This document shows positions 39,639 to 49,793 of a stretch of 64,000 nt of DNA, piece by piece. This DNA comes from Nocardioides daejeonensis (GTDB taxonomy: Bacteria > Actinomycetota > Actinomycetes > Propionibacteriales > Nocardioidaceae). The translations under genes were made by a program, and so were the position numbers. The notes under the pieces are model-generated. The model was given only the letters and a program-made list of their open reading frames with translations, ran no database searches and was not told where the DNA came from. Where the stretch lies: contig NZ_QHKZ01000006.1 of assembly GCF_003194585.1 (NCBI RefSeq), forward strand, positions 1 through 64,000. Direction: 5' to 3'. Within the stretch, counting starts at the first letter, position 1. Each line of letters opens with the position of its first letter.

Positions 39639-41236
39639 GACAGCCGCTCCACGTCGGCCGGCACCAGCGGGATCGGGCTGTGCCGGAGCGGCTTGCCGGC
39701 GCGCCGGGGCAACGTCAGCCGGAACTGCGAGCCCTCGCCACGTACGCCCCATGCCTGCAACCATCCTCCATGCAGGTGCGTGTCCTCCAGCGCGATGGAG
39801 AGCCCCAGGCCGGTGCCTCCGCTGGTCCGGGCCCGGGCCGGGTCGGCCCGCCAGAAGCGGTTGAAGACCAGCGCGGCCTCGCCGGGGGCCAGGCCGACGC
39901 CGTGGTCACGGACCGCGATCGCGGCAGCGTGGTCGTCGCCATGCACCAGCACCTCCACCGGGCGCCCGTCGGCATGGTCGATCGCGTTGTTGACCAGGTT
40001 GCGCACGATCCGCTCCACCCGCCGGGTGTCCGCCTCCGCCAGCACCGGCTCGCTCAGCGCCACCACGCGCACCTCGATGCCACGCTGCGCTGCCACCGGC
40101 CTGCTCATCTCGACCACCCGGTGGGCGACGTCGACCAGGTTCAGGTCGTCGACGTCGAGCACCGCTGCCCCGGCGTCGAAGCGACTGATCTCCAGGAGGT
40201 CGCTGAGCAGTCCCTCGAACCGGTCGAGCTCGGTCTGCAGTAGCTCTGCGGCCCGTGCGGTCGCCGGGTCGAACATGTCACGCGCGTCGTGAAGCACGTC
40301 TCCGGCCATCCGGACGGTGGTGAGCGGCGTGCGCAGCTCGTGGGAGACATCGGAGGTGAACCGGCGCTGCAACCGGGAGAGCTCCTCGAGCTGGCGGATC
40401 TGGCGCTGCAGACCCGACGCCATCTGGTTGAAGGAGGTGGCCAGACGGGCGAGGTCGTCGTGGCCGCGCACCCACATCCGCTCCTCCAGGTGCCCCGCGG
40501 CCAGTCGCTCCGCCGTACGGCGCGCCATCCGGATCGGTGAGACCACCTGGCGGGTGACCACCCAGGTGAGACCGGCCACCAGCACCAGGAGCAGCCCGGC
40601 GGCTGCGAAGAGCGCCCGCGTGACCAGGTCCAAGGTGGCCTGCTCCTGGTCCATCGGAAAGAGCAGGAAGATCACGTAGTACTCGCCGTCGGCAGGCAGC
40701 TGCACCGTGGAGCCGACCGCGATGCCCGCCACCGACGCGCGGCGATCGCCGGCGGCGTACCGGATCTCGGTGAAGCTCCAGGCCGGGTCGAGCGAGTCGC
40801 CGAAGTGCCGCACCAGCGCCTGCGGGACGCTGCGCAGGCGCAACCCGCTGGAGTACCGGACGCCCGCCAGGTCGAGGTCGAGGCCCTCGTCGCCGACCGG
40901 GCCGGCGAGCACGACCGACACGCCGCGGCTCTCCGCTCGGCTGATCATCGGCTCGACGAGCTGCTGGAGCTGCGCAGCGGCGTCGTCGTCGGTGCCGGGG
41001 ATCGCCGCCAACCGCGACCGGGCGTCGCTCACGTCGTTGGCCGCCTCCGCGACCGAGCGGTCCACCTTGGCGTCGACCAGGCCGTCGCGGGTCTGCTGGA
41101 TCAGGAACCAGCCCACCCCGCCCACCACGATGGCGGAGAGGAGCACGGTGCTCGCCACCACGCGAGCCTGGACCGAGCGCCGCCAGAAGGTCAGCCCGCG
41201 GCGGAGCGTGCCGGAGAGGCTGCGACCGCCGGGCAC
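39635..41236 (-). CDS. mtrB: Sensor histidine kinase MtrB
   Basis: A 533-residue kinase. Two membrane helices (about residues 26-47 and 204-227) flank an extracellular sensor domain; HAMP (PIRMARRTAERLAAG), HisKA (SDVSHELRTPLT) and HATPase follow (NLVNNAIDHADG, DHGVGL, GGTGLGLSI). With MtrA it controls cell division and wall hydrolases; in mycobacteria it localises to the septum. It starts 4 nt after mtrA and overlaps lpqB. A normal-length representative with all kinase boxes. Confidence 0.95.
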   Translation of the reverse strand: MPGGRSLSGTLRRGLTFWRRSVQARVVASTVLLSAIVVGGVGWFLIQQTRDGLVDAKVDRSVAEAANDVSDARSRLAAIPGTDDDAAAQLQQLVEPMISRAESRGVSVVLAGPVGDEGLDLDLAGVRYSSGLRLRSVPQALVRHFGDSLDPAWSFTEIRYAAGDRRASVAGIAVGSTVQLPADGEYYVIFLLFPMDQEQATLDLVTRALFAAAGLLLVLVAGLTWVVTRQVVSPIRMARRTAERLAAGHLEERMWVRGHDDLARLATSFNQMASGLQRQIRQLEELSRLQRRFTSDVSHELRTPLTTVRMAGDVLHDARDMFDPATARAAELLQTELDRFEGLLSDLLEISRFDAGAAVLDVDDLNLVDVAHRVVEMSRPVAAQRGIEVRVVALSEPVLAEADTRRVERIVRNLVNNAIDHADGRPVEVLVHGDDHAAAIAVRDHGVGLAPGEAALVFNRFWRADPARARTSGGTGLGLSIALEDTHLHGGWLQAWGVRGEGSQFRLTLPRRAGKPLRHSPIPLVPADVERLS

Positions 41237-41240
41237 CGCA

Positions 41241-41948
41241 TCACGCCGGGTTCTTGGTGACGCCGGCCTTGTAGCCGACGCCGCGCACCGTCACCACGAC
41301 CTCGGGGTTCTCGGGGTCGTGCTCGATCTTGGAGCGGAGTCGCTGCACGTGCACGTTGACCAGCCGGGTGTCGGCCGCATGGCGATAGCCCCACACCTGC
41401 TCCAGGAGCACCTCCCGGGTGAAGACCTGCCAGGGCTTGCGGGCCAGGCAGACGAGCAGGTCGAACTCGAGCGGAGTCAGGTTGATCTGCTCGCTGTCGC
41501 GGGTGACGGCGTGACCGGCGACGTCGATGACGAGGTCGCCGATCGTGAGGTTCTCGTGGGCCGGCTGCTCGAGGCGGCGTACCCGTGCCCGGATCCGCGC
41601 CACGAGCTCCTTGGGCTTGAACGGCTTGACGACGTAGTCGTCCGCCCCGGACTCGAGGCCGACGACCACGTCGACGGTGTCGCTCTTGGCCGTGAGCATC
41701 ACGATCGGTACGCCGGAGGTGCTGCGGATCTCCTTGCAGACGTCGATACCGTCCTTGCCGGGCAGCATCAGGTCGAGCAGCACGAGGTCGGGCTTGTAGT
41801 CGCGGAACGCGGCCATCGCCTGGTCGCCGCGCGGGCAGACCTGGCTCTCGAAGCCCTCCTGGCGCAACACGATCGTGAGCATCTCGGCAAGGGGCGCGTC
41901 GTCGTCGATGACGAGGACCCGCCCCTTGCTGTCGATGCTCTGCGTCAT
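41241..41948 (-). CDS. mtrA: Response regulator MtrA
   Basis: A 235-residue OmpR/PhoB-type regulator. The receiver has DDD near residues 15-17, phospho-acceptor Asp59 in DLVLLDLMLPG, and K in VVKPFKPKEL. The winged-helix output domain ends with RLRSKIEHDPENPEVVVTVRGVGYK. MtrA is near-universal and often essential in actinobacteria. The ATG at 41948 follows GAGG, 10 nt after ahcY, so it belongs to the long operon from the phosphomannomutase gene to comF. Confidence 0.96.
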   Translation of the reverse strand: MTQSIDSKGRVLVIDDDAPLAEMLTIVLRQEGFESQVCPRGDQAMAAFRDYKPDLVLLDLMLPGKDGIDVCKEIRSTSGVPIVMLTAKSDTVDVVVGLESGADDYVVKPFKPKELVARIRARVRRLEQPAHENLTIGDLVIDVAGHAVTRDSEQINLTPLEFDLLVCLARKPWQVFTREVLLEQVWGYRHAADTRLVNVHVQRLRSKIEHDPENPEVVVTVRGVGYKAGVTKNPA

Positions 41949-41958
41949 GTGCTGAACC

Positions 41959-43378
<1,420 letters not shown>

Positions 43379-43398
<20 letters not shown>

Positions 43399-43471
43399 CA
43401 GTTTGTCCACCTCGGGTGTCCAGCAGTTTGTCCTGCGGTGCATCTGCACGTCTTCGGGATCTCCCGCGCAT
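43379..43471 (-). CDS. Possible leader peptide ORF ending in Cys-Cys
   Basis: A 30-codon frame (MRGRSRRR start, GLQCC end) begins ATG 10 nt after a TAGTGT -10 box (43487-43482) and ends 20 nt inside ahcY in another frame. Arg-rich starts and Cys-rich ends are seen in actinobacterial leader peptides that respond to cysteine supply. Only two Cys codons are present and conservation is unknown, so this is tentative. Confidence 0.3.
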
Positions 43472-43481
43472 GACCGGGCCC

Positions 43482-43487
43482 ACACTA
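43482..43487 (-). promoter_or_regulatory. Candidate -10 box of an ahcY promoter
   Basis: TAGTGT on the minus strand fits TANNNT and lies 84 nt before the ahcY ATG, in the 129-nt gap after the DUF808 gene. No clear -35. It would give ahcY-mtrA-mtrB-lpqB a promoter separate from the upstream genes. Confidence 0.4.
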
Positions 43488-43527
43488 CAAGCGCGGCGCC
43501 GTCGTGCAGGAATCAACGAGCGTCCGA

Positions 43528-44484
43528 TCAGTCGGCGACCTCCGCGGCCCGCTCGCGGTGCCCGCCGAAGGGCACCAGGTGCAGGACCGCGACCACGACC
43601 GCCCCGACGAGAAGCCCGGCGACCGCTGAGGCTGCGGTGTTGGTCAGCCAGCCCAGCACCGCGCCCAGGCCGGAGACGGCCTCGTGCACCGACTCCTCGA
43701 GGTGGTGCACCAGCGAGTACGGCGCGTGCCACCCGAGGTCGTCGGCACCGACCAGCAGGATGTGACCGCCGACCCACAGCATCGCGGCGGTGCCGACGAC
43801 GGCGATGACAGCCAACAGCTTCGGCATCCCAGCGACGAGGCCATGGCCGAACCGGCGGGCGGCACGCGAGGAGCGCAGGGTGAGCGCCAGGCCCACGTCG
43901 TCCATCTTCACGATCAGCGCGACCACGCCGTAGACGAGGAGGGTGATGCCGACCGCGACCACGGCGAGGATGACCGCCCGCGCCAGGAGAGCCTGGTCGG
44001 CGACCTCGTTGAGCGCGATCACCATGATCTCCGCGGAGAGGATGAAGTCGGTACGGATGGCACCCGCCACCATCGTCCGCTCCTGCTCCGGCCCCAGCTC
44101 GGTGGCCAACTGCTCCTCGGGATGGTGCCCGCTGAGCTTCTCCCACACCTTCTCCGCGCCCTCGAAGCAGAGGTAGGTGCCGCCCATCATGAGGATCGGG
44201 GTGAGCAGCCAGGGCACGAACTGACTGAGCAGCAGCGCAGCCGGCAGGATGAAGAGGAGCTTGTTGCGCAGCGAGCCGAGCGCGATCTTCTTGATGATCG
44301 GCAGCTCCCGCTCCGCCGCCACACCCTGCACGTACTGCGGAGTGACGGCAGTGTCGTCGACGACGACTCCGGCGGCCTTGACGCTGGCGCGTCCGGCCGC
44401 CGCACCGACGTCGTCGACCGAGGCCGCCGCGATCCGGGCCAGCGCCGCCACGTCGTCGAGCAGCGCGAACAGGCCGCCGCTCAT
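43528..44484 (-). CDS. DUF808 (YedI-like) membrane protein
   Basis: A 318-residue protein with the DUF808 start MSGGLFALLDDVAALARIAAAS and SVDDVGAAAGRASVKAAGVVVDD, then several membrane helices (LLFILPAALLLSQFVPWLL, AVILAVVAVGITLLVYGVVAL, LLAVIAVVGTAAMLWVGG and a last helix near the C-terminus). Family function unknown. It sits between the SIS-domain gene and ahcY, where mycobacteria lack it, so it is a local insertion in the conserved operon. No strong ribosome-binding site is visible at the ATG. Confidence 0.9.
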   Translation of the reverse strand: MSGGLFALLDDVAALARIAAASVDDVGAAAGRASVKAAGVVVDDTAVTPQYVQGVAAERELPIIKKIALGSLRNKLLFILPAALLLSQFVPWLLTPILMMGGTYLCFEGAEKVWEKLSGHHPEEQLATELGPEQERTMVAGAIRTDFILSAEIMVIALNEVADQALLARAVILAVVAVGITLLVYGVVALIVKMDDVGLALTLRSSRAARRFGHGLVAGMPKLLAVIAVVGTAAMLWVGGHILLVGADDLGWHAPYSLVHHLEESVHEAVSGLGAVLGWLTNTAASAVAGLLVGAVVVAVLHLVPFGGHRERAAEVAD

Positions 44485-44506
44485 CGGAGCGATCCCGTGG
44501 GGTGAT

Positions 44507-45541
44507 TCATGGACCCTCCACCAGCCCGAGGCTGAGATAGCGGGCTGCATAGCGCCCGGTCAACGACAGTTCCGCGTAGCGGGCGACCTCACTGGTCGCC
44601 GAGGACCCGACCGTCTCGACCCGGACCCCCTGTCGCGTCGCGGCGGCCAGCAGCTGGCCGCGCTGCTCGCGGACGACCGGCTCCTCGTTGCCGTCGTCGA
44701 GCACCACCAGCACCGGACGCAGGTCGGCGGCCTCGTCGGCGAACGGGTCGTCGAAGACGTTCCGGGGCCGGGCGGCCTCGATCACCGGCAGCAGATGCTC
44801 GGCGTCGCCGGCGATCGCACCGCGGCCCGAGGCACGCCGGATCGACTCCGCCACCCGCCTGGCCGCCCGCGCAGCCAGCACCGAGCCACCCCAGACCAGC
44901 GGGTTCGCCTCGGCCAACGCGATCGCCAGCATCTTCGCCGGGTTCACTGCCAGGTCGCGATGGGGGGAGCAGGCGATCGCCACCTCGTCGAGTGCGCGCG
45001 CCACCTCCTCGGCCTCCCCCACCGGGCCGAGCTCCACCCGGTGCAGGTAGTCGAGCACCACGACCGCGGTCGCAAGCTGGTCGCCGCTCCCGGCGGGCAA
45101 CACGCTGGTCCAACGGCCCGCCGCATGCTCGGCCACCATCGAGGCGGGGTCGCAGGCGACCACGACCTGGCAACCACGGCGTACGGCCTCGGCGACGGCG
45201 GAGGCCGCGGCGGCGTCGGAGGGGTCCGGCGCCAGCATCACCACGAGGTCGAGGCTCCCTGCCCAGCCGGGGAGACCCGGGCCGGGCCAGGCGACGAACG
45301 GCACCGGGCACCATGGCTCGAGCACGGCGCGCAGCAACCGGGAGTCCGGACCGGCCGCGATCACCGCTCGGGGGCGGCTCCCCTGCGACCTGGCGAGCGC
45401 CTCCTGCACCGCCTCGGCCGACTCGCCGGCGGCGCGACGTACCCGGGCACCGGACTCGGCCAGGTGGCGCAGGTCCTGGTCGACCCGCGCCAGCACGTCC
45501 GCGTCGTCGAGACGGGACTCGTCGAACCACACGGCGGTCAC
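44507..45541 (-). CDS. SIS-domain sugar isomerase-like protein
   Basis: A 344-residue protein of the bifunctional phosphoglucose/phosphomannose isomerase-like group (two SIS domains). Landmarks are [32 protein letters not shown] and [20 protein letters not shown]. From memory it corresponds to Rv3256c. The canonical catalytic Glu/His pattern is not obvious, so enzymatic activity is uncertain. The GTG start overlaps the Trm112-like stop by 4 nt (GTGA). Context with phosphomannomutase suggests mannose-phosphate metabolism for the envelope. Confidence 0.85.
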   Translation of the reverse strand: MTAVWFDESRLDDADVLARVDQDLRHLAESGARVRRAAGESAEAVQEALARSQGSRPRAVIAAGPDSRLLRAVLEPWCPVPFVAWPGPGLPGWAGSLDLVVMLAPDPSDAAAASAVAEAVRRGCQVVVACDPASMVAEHAAGRWTSVLPAGSGDQLATAVVVLDYLHRVELGPVGEAEEVARALDEVAIACSPHRDLAVNPAKMLAIALAEANPLVWGGSVLAARAARRVAESIRRASGRGAIAGDAEHLLPVIEAARPRNVFDDPFADEAADLRPVLVVLDDGNEEPVVREQRGQLLAAATRQGVRVETVGSSATSEVARYAELSLTGRYAARYLSLGLVEGP

Positions 45542-45702
45542 CGGGTGGGACGGGCCTCGTCGACCAGCAGCACGGGGATGTCGTCGCGGACCGGGTAGGC
45601 CAGTCCGCAGCCGGCGCACACCAGCTCCTCCGCCACCGGCTCCAGGGCGCCGTGGCAGTCGGGGCAGACGATGATCTCCAGCAGGGTGCGGTCGATGTTC
45701 AC
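45538..45702 (-). CDS. Trm112-family small zinc protein
   Basis: A 54-residue protein beginning [20 protein letters not shown], with two CxxC pairs (Cys13/16 CPDC and Cys29/32 CAGC) and the family ending [17 protein letters not shown]. Trm112-like proteins activate methyltransferases in eukaryotes; bacterial ones are thought to be partners or zinc-ribbon chaperones. The GTG follows AGGAG by 7 nt. It lies 3 nt after the phosphomannomutase and overlaps the SIS gene by 4 nt (GTGA). Confidence 0.92.
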   Translation of the reverse strand: MNIDRTLLEIIVCPDCHGALEPVAEELVCAGCGLAYPVRDDIPVLLVDEARPTR

Positions 45703-45705
45703 TTC

Positions 45706-47064
45706 TCAGCTCCTGATCTCGGAGAGGACGGCGTCGCGTACGCCGGCCATCGTGGTCTCGTCCTTGCCCTCGGCGTTGAGCCGGAGCAGGGGCTCGGTGT
45801 TGGAGGCCCGGACGTTGAACCACCAGTCCGGGTGGGCGACGCTAAGGCCGTCGAGGTGATCGATCTCCACGTCGGCGCGACCGCCCCACTCCTCCTCCAG
45901 GCGGCGCAGGACGGCCTGCTGGTCCGCGACCGTGGAGTTGATCTCACCGGAGGCCGCGAAGCGGACGTAGTCGGCCAGCAGCTCCGAGAGCGGACGCTCG
46001 GTCTCGGAGAGGGCGGCCAGCGCGTGCAGCGCCGCCAGCATCCCCGAGTCGGCGCGCCAGAAGTCGCGGAAGTAGAAGTGGCCACTGTGCTCGCCGCCGA
46101 AGATCGCGTCGGTCTCGGCCATTGTGGCCTTGATGTAGCTGTGGCCGACCCGAGTGCGCACCGGCGTGCCCCCGAGCTCGGTGACCACCTCGGGCACCGA
46201 GCGGGAGGTGATGAGGTTGTGGATGATCGTCGCGCCGGGCTCCCGGGCGAGCTCGCGGGCGGCGATCAGCCCGGTCAGGGTGGAGGGCGAGACGACCTCA
46301 CCCCGCTCGTCGACCAGGAAGCAGCGATCGGCGTCGCCGTCGAAGGCGAGCCCGATGTCGGCGCCTTCGACGAGCACCCGCTTCTGCAGGTCGACCAGGT
46401 TCTCCGCCTCGATCGGGTTGGCCTCGTGGTTGGGGAACGTGCCGTCGAGCTCGAAGTAGAGCTCGGTGACGGCGATGCTGGGAAGCTGCTCGAAGACAGC
46501 CGGCGCTGTCAGCCCGGCCATGCCGTTGCCGGCGTCGACGACGACCTTCAGCGGTCGGCCGGCGAGCGGAGCCAGGGAGCGGAGGTGGGCGGCGTACTCC
46601 TGCAGGACGTCACGCGTGCTGATCGTCCCCGTGACGGCACCGGTGTGCTCCGCGGCCACCGCGTCCCGGATGTCGGCGAGGCCGGTGTCGAGACCGATCG
46701 GCGCCGCACCCGCACGGCACATCTTGATGCCGTTGTACTGCGCCGGGTTGTGGCTCGCGGTGAACATCACGCCGGCCTGGCCGAGGTGGCCGGAGGCGAA
46801 GTAGAGCTGGTCGGTCGACGCCAGGCCGATCATCACCACGTCGGCGCCGGCCGCTGCCGCGCCGCGCGCGAACGCCTGCGCGAGCTCCGGTGACGACGGT
46901 CGCATGTCGTAACCCACGACGACCGTGGGAGCGCCGATCACGGAGACGAACGCGCCACCGATCCGCTCGGCGAGCAGCGCGTCGAGCTGCTCCCCCACCA
47001 GACCGCGGATGTCATAGGCCTTGAAGATCGCCCGGAGGTTCTCCGGATCGAGGGTGCTGGGCAT
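45706..47064 (-). CDS. manB: Phosphomannomutase/phosphoglucomutase
   Basis: A 452-residue alpha-D-phosphohexomutase. It has the phospho-Ser loop TASHNPAQYNG near residue 102, the metal loop DGDADRC near residue 240, GEHSGH and the phosphate-binding RASNTEP near residue 428. It interconverts mannose 6- and 1-phosphate for GDP-mannose, and possibly glucose phosphates. First gene of the long minus-strand operon that continues to comF; the DUF3499 gene 26 nt upstream may also belong to it. Confidence 0.95.
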   Translation of the reverse strand: MPSTLDPENLRAIFKAYDIRGLVGEQLDALLAERIGGAFVSVIGAPTVVVGYDMRPSSPELAQAFARGAAAAGADVVMIGLASTDQLYFASGHLGQAGVMFTASHNPAQYNGIKMCRAGAAPIGLDTGLADIRDAVAAEHTGAVTGTISTRDVLQEYAAHLRSLAPLAGRPLKVVVDAGNGMAGLTAPAVFEQLPSIAVTELYFELDGTFPNHEANPIEAENLVDLQKRVLVEGADIGLAFDGDADRCFLVDERGEVVSPSTLTGLIAARELAREPGATIIHNLITSRSVPEVVTELGGTPVRTRVGHSYIKATMAETDAIFGGEHSGHFYFRDFWRADSGMLAALHALAALSETERPLSELLADYVRFAASGEINSTVADQQAVLRRLEEEWGGRADVEIDHLDGLSVAHPDWWFNVRASNTEPLLRLNAEGKDETTMAGVRDAVLSEIRS

Positions 47065-47090
47065 GGACGGAGCCTATCGGCTGCGCAGGG

Positions 47091-47450
47091 TCAGTCGGTG
47101 GTGAGGACGCGCAGGTGACCGCGCCGGGTCGAGACCCGGGCCCCCTCCTCGCGCGGGTCGACCCGCGCCGGCTCGACCGGGCGGGCCGCCTCGCGTACGG
47201 CGTCGGCGAGGGCGAGCAGGTCGTCCGAGGTGGGCGCGGCGGCGCTCGGGTCGGGTGCCAGCCGCATGACCTCCCAGCCCCGCGGTGCGCTCAACCGCTC
47301 GCTGTGCATCTCGCACAGGTCGTAGGCGTGCGGCTCGGCGAAGGTGGCAAGCGGACCCAGCACCGCGATCTGGTCGGCGTACACGTAGGTGAGCGTGTTC
47401 ATGGCCGGGCGGCCGCACGCTGTCCTCGAGCATCGACGGGCGGGGTTCAC
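47091..47450 (-). CDS. DUF3499 family protein
   Basis: A 119-residue protein beginning VNPARRCSRTACGRPA, the hallmark of DUF3499. Conserved Cys in CSRTAC and Cys/His in CEMHSERL could form a zinc site. LTYVYADQIAVLGPLATFAE and RGWEVMRL follow. The GTG at 47450 restores the conserved N-terminus; an internal ATG at 47402 would drop it. TACCTT (47462-47457) lies 6 nt before this GTG without a Shine-Dalgarno, so the transcript is probably leaderless. It matches Rv3258c by position and family. Function unknown. Confidence 0.92.
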   Translation of the reverse strand: MNPARRCSRTACGRPAMNTLTYVYADQIAVLGPLATFAEPHAYDLCEMHSERLSAPRGWEVMRLAPDPSAAAPTSDDLLALADAVREAARPVEPARVDPREEGARVSTRRGHLRVLTTD

Positions 47451-47456
47451 AGGCAC

Positions 47457-47492
47457 AAGGTACCCCCGACCTCTCGCCTCCGGGACTAGGCT
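47457..47492. promoter_or_regulatory. Divergent leaderless promoters of DUF3499 and zincin-like genes
   Basis: TACCTT on the minus strand (47462-47457) is 6 nt from the DUF3499 GTG. TAGGCT on the plus strand (47487-47492) is 7 nt from the GTG at 47500. Only 49 bp separate the two start codons and neither has a ribosome-binding site. Confidence 0.55.
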
Positions 47493-47499
47493 CGCAGGC

Positions 47500-47928
47500 G
47501 TGGGTGCACAGCGGCGGGACCGGCGAGGTCGAGGCATGCGAGGTCCGGCGATCCTGCCGCCGGTGCGCGGCGGACGCCGCGCACCGGCACGACGTACGTC
47601 GAGGCAGCGGTTCGACGACCTTGCCCTGGGGATCGTCACCGAGCTCGACGGCCGGTGGCAGCATCGGCTCGGGCTGGTCGAGTACGCCGTCGAGGACACG
47701 CCGCTGGTGCCTGACGACTGGGACATGCCGACTGTCCCGCTGTCGTCCCTGGTCCGCGGGACCGCTACCCAGCCGACCCGCCTGGTGCTCTTCCGGCGGC
47801 CGATCGAACAGCGCTGCGAGACGCGCGAGGAACTGGAGGCGCTGGTGCTCACCGTCGTCGTGGAGCAGCTCGCCGAGCTGTTGGGCGTCGACGCCGAGGA
47901 CGTCGATCCTCGCTACACAGCGGAGTGA
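47500..47928 (+). CDS. Zincin-like metallopeptidase-family protein, degenerate active site
   Basis: A 142-residue protein of the small zincin-like family (Rv3259-like). The core (RQRFDDLALGIVTELDGRW, VEYAVEDTP, RLVLFRRPIEQRC) is recognisable. Where active members have HExxH, it reads VVVEQLAELLG, so both His are missing and proteolysis is unlikely. I believe other actinobacterial members share this loss. The first ~35 residues are Arg/Gly-rich. The GTG at 47500 lies 7 nt after TAGGCT. It is divergent from DUF3499 and ends 24 nt from the convergent htrA. Confidence 0.82.
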   Translation: MGAQRRDRRGRGMRGPAILPPVRGGRRAPARRTSRQRFDDLALGIVTELDGRWQHRLGLVEYAVEDTPLVPDDWDMPTVPLSSLVRGTATQPTRLVLFRRPIEQRCETREELEALVLTVVVEQLAELLGVDAEDVDPRYTAE

Positions 47929-47952
47929 CCCAGCGGGTGGTGCCGCGCTGCG

Positions 47953-49266
47953 TCACCCGACCTTGGCGTCGAGGGTGACCTTGATGTCGCGCTCCTTGCC
48001 GTCACGGGTGACGGTCAAGGTGACCGTGTCGCCGGGGACGTGGGCACGAATCGCGACGATGAGGCTCGGGCTGTCGACGACGACCCGGTCGTTGAGCTCC
48101 CGGACGACGTCGCCCTTCTTCAGGCCGGCCTTCTCCGCGGCGCCGCCCTTGGTCACCTCGTCGATGAGGACACCCTCCCCGGACTTGTCGGTGATCACCT
48201 GGGCACCGATGACCGGGTACTGCGCCTCGCCGTCGCGGAGGATCTGGTCGGCCGTGATGCGCACCTGCTCGACCGGGATGGCGAAGCCGACACCGATGTT
48301 GCCGGCCTCTCCCGACGGCGCGCCGTTGGTGGCGATGGCGGAGTTCACGCCGACGACCTCGCCGCGCAGGTTGACCAGCGGTCCGCCGGAGTTGCCCGGG
48401 TTGATCGCCGCGTCGGTCTGGACGGCGTTGATGTAGGAGTTCAGGTCCTTCGCGTCGCCGCCGGTGGTGACAGGGCGGTTGAGCGCACTGACGATGCCGG
48501 AGGTCACGGTGGCAGACAGGCCGAGCGGCGACCCGATCGCCACCACCGGCTCACCGACGCGCAGCGTGGTGGACCGGCCCAGCGCGGCGGGCTGCAGCTT
48601 GTCTGCCGCGTCCTCGACATAGAGGACCGCGAGGTCGTAGACGGTGCTGCGGCCGACGATCGTGGCGTCGTAGCGGTGGTGGTCGACATCGACGACCTGG
48701 ATCTTGCCGTCGCTCTTGGCCGCGTCCTCGATCACGTGGTTGTTGGTCACGACGTGGCCCTGCTTGTCGAGCAGGAATCCGGAGCCGGTCGCCCCGCCCT
48801 CTTCGCCCTGGTAGTCGGCGATGATCTGCACCGTGCTCGGCAGCAGCTCCTGCGCGACAGCAGCGACACTTCCGTTGTCGGCCTTCAGCGGCGGGAGGTC
48901 GACCAGGTCCACCCCGGCCAGGCCGTCACGGTTGCGACCCGGGTCGTCGTTCTGGTCCTGCCAGTAGTCGTAGCCGACGCTGGCGAGGCCGCCGCCGACA
49001 AGGCCGAGGAGCAGGGCCAGGAAGGCGACCGCCGCCAGGCCGGGGCCACGGCGGGGAGGTACGGCGACAGGCTGCGCCGCAACGAACCGACCGGGAGGGG
49101 GGAAGTGCGGACCGACCCGGTCCTCGGGTCGCGGCGCCGGGAAGCTCTGCAGATGCTCCTCGACGGACGGCTCCCGCGCCGCCGCGTACGGAGCGGTGTG
49201 TTGCAGGTCGTCAGGCTGCCCCGGCTGCTCGGGCGTGCTTGCGTCGTCGTGGCGCTCGTCGTTCAC
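47953..49266 (-). CDS. HtrA-like serine protease with PDZ domain
   Basis: A 437-residue membrane-anchored protease. A disordered Pro-rich cytosolic N-terminus (about 70 residues) precedes one helix (LAAVAFLALLLGLVGGGLA), an S1C trypsin-like domain and a C-terminal PDZ domain. The triad is visible: His in TNNHVI, Asp in YDLAVLYV, Ser in NPGNSGGPLV. It degrades misfolded exported proteins. GTG 49266 overlaps the anti-sigma stop by 4 nt (GTGA) and is chosen; an ATG at 49284 would overlap by 22 nt. It is the third gene of the sigE operon. Confidence 0.93.
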   Translation of the reverse strand: MNDERHDDASTPEQPGQPDDLQHTAPYAAAREPSVEEHLQSFPAPRPEDRVGPHFPPPGRFVAAQPVAVPPRRGPGLAAVAFLALLLGLVGGGLASVGYDYWQDQNDDPGRNRDGLAGVDLVDLPPLKADNGSVAAVAQELLPSTVQIIADYQGEEGGATGSGFLLDKQGHVVTNNHVIEDAAKSDGKIQVVDVDHHRYDATIVGRSTVYDLAVLYVEDAADKLQPAALGRSTTLRVGEPVVAIGSPLGLSATVTSGIVSALNRPVTTGGDAKDLNSYINAVQTDAAINPGNSGGPLVNLRGEVVGVNSAIATNGAPSGEAGNIGVGFAIPVEQVRITADQILRDGEAQYPVIGAQVITDKSGEGVLIDEVTKGGAAEKAGLKKGDVVRELNDRVVVDSPSLIVAIRAHVPGDTVTLTVTRDGKERDIKVTLDAKVG

Positions 49267-49793
49267 GGGTTGATTGTCACCCATCGGTCGGCGATGCCGA
49301 CGCCGACGGTCGTCCCGGCGCCGCGCACCTGGGTCGAGGCGGACGGTGTCAGGCTCACCGGCTGGGCGGGACCGTTGGGGGTGGTGAAGCTGGCCACCGG
49401 CGCACGCCGCTCGGAGGGGACCGGGGTCTGGGCGGGACCGGCCAGGGCGACCACCCCGACCAGCGCAGCGCTCACCGAGCCGGCGCCGAGGACGACCGCG
49501 ACCGCCGTACGACGACGAGCAGCTGCATCGTCGAGGTGGCGGTCGTGGGTGGTGGGCAGGGTCTCGAGGGCGGAGCCGAGGGTGAGCAGGCTCTGCAGGT
49601 AGTCAGGGGCAGGTCGCGACTGGTGGGAGAGGCCGGCGACCCTCGTCTTGACCCAGCCCTCGCGCTCGACGCGGTCGCGACAGAGGCAACAGGTGTGCAC
49701 GTGGGCCCAGAGACGATCCGCCTGGTCGGACGGGAGCTGCCCGTCGACGAGAGCGGAGACCCGGCTGCCGACGTGCCCCAGCGTGGTGGCCAT
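49263..49793 (-). CDS. Zinc-type anti-sigma factor (RseA-like) for SigE
   Basis: A 176-residue protein. The N-terminal ZAS domain has HVHTCCLC (HxxxCxxC) near residues 31-38, and the N-terminus resembles anti-sigma helices (VSALVDGQLPSDQADRLWAH). A hydrophobic stretch about 96-118 could be a membrane helix. The start overlaps the sigE stop (TGATG), so the pair is cotranslated in the order typical of a sigma and its antagonist. In mycobacteria RseA is redox-sensitive through these Cys and is degraded on envelope stress. Confidence 0.92.
   Translation of the reverse strand: MATTLGHVGSRVSALVDGQLPSDQADRLWAHVHTCCLCRDRVEREGWVKTRVAGLSHQSRPAPDYLQSLLTLGSALETLPTTHDRHLDDAAARRRTAVAVVLGAGSVSAALVGVVALAGPAQTPVPSERRAPVASFTTPNGPAQPVSLTPSASTQVRGAGTTVGVGIADRWVTINP

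Noticed and set aside
43399-43527. SAH riboswitch upstream of ahcY
   Set aside because: I could not match the conserved GC-rich core or pseudoknot of the SAH element in this 129-nt gap.
49263-49284. ATG at 49284 as the htrA start
   Set aside because: It would overlap the anti-sigma gene by 22 nt without a ribosome-binding site. The GTG at 49266 gives the 4-nt GTGA overlap used throughout this window, though the ATG is not excluded.
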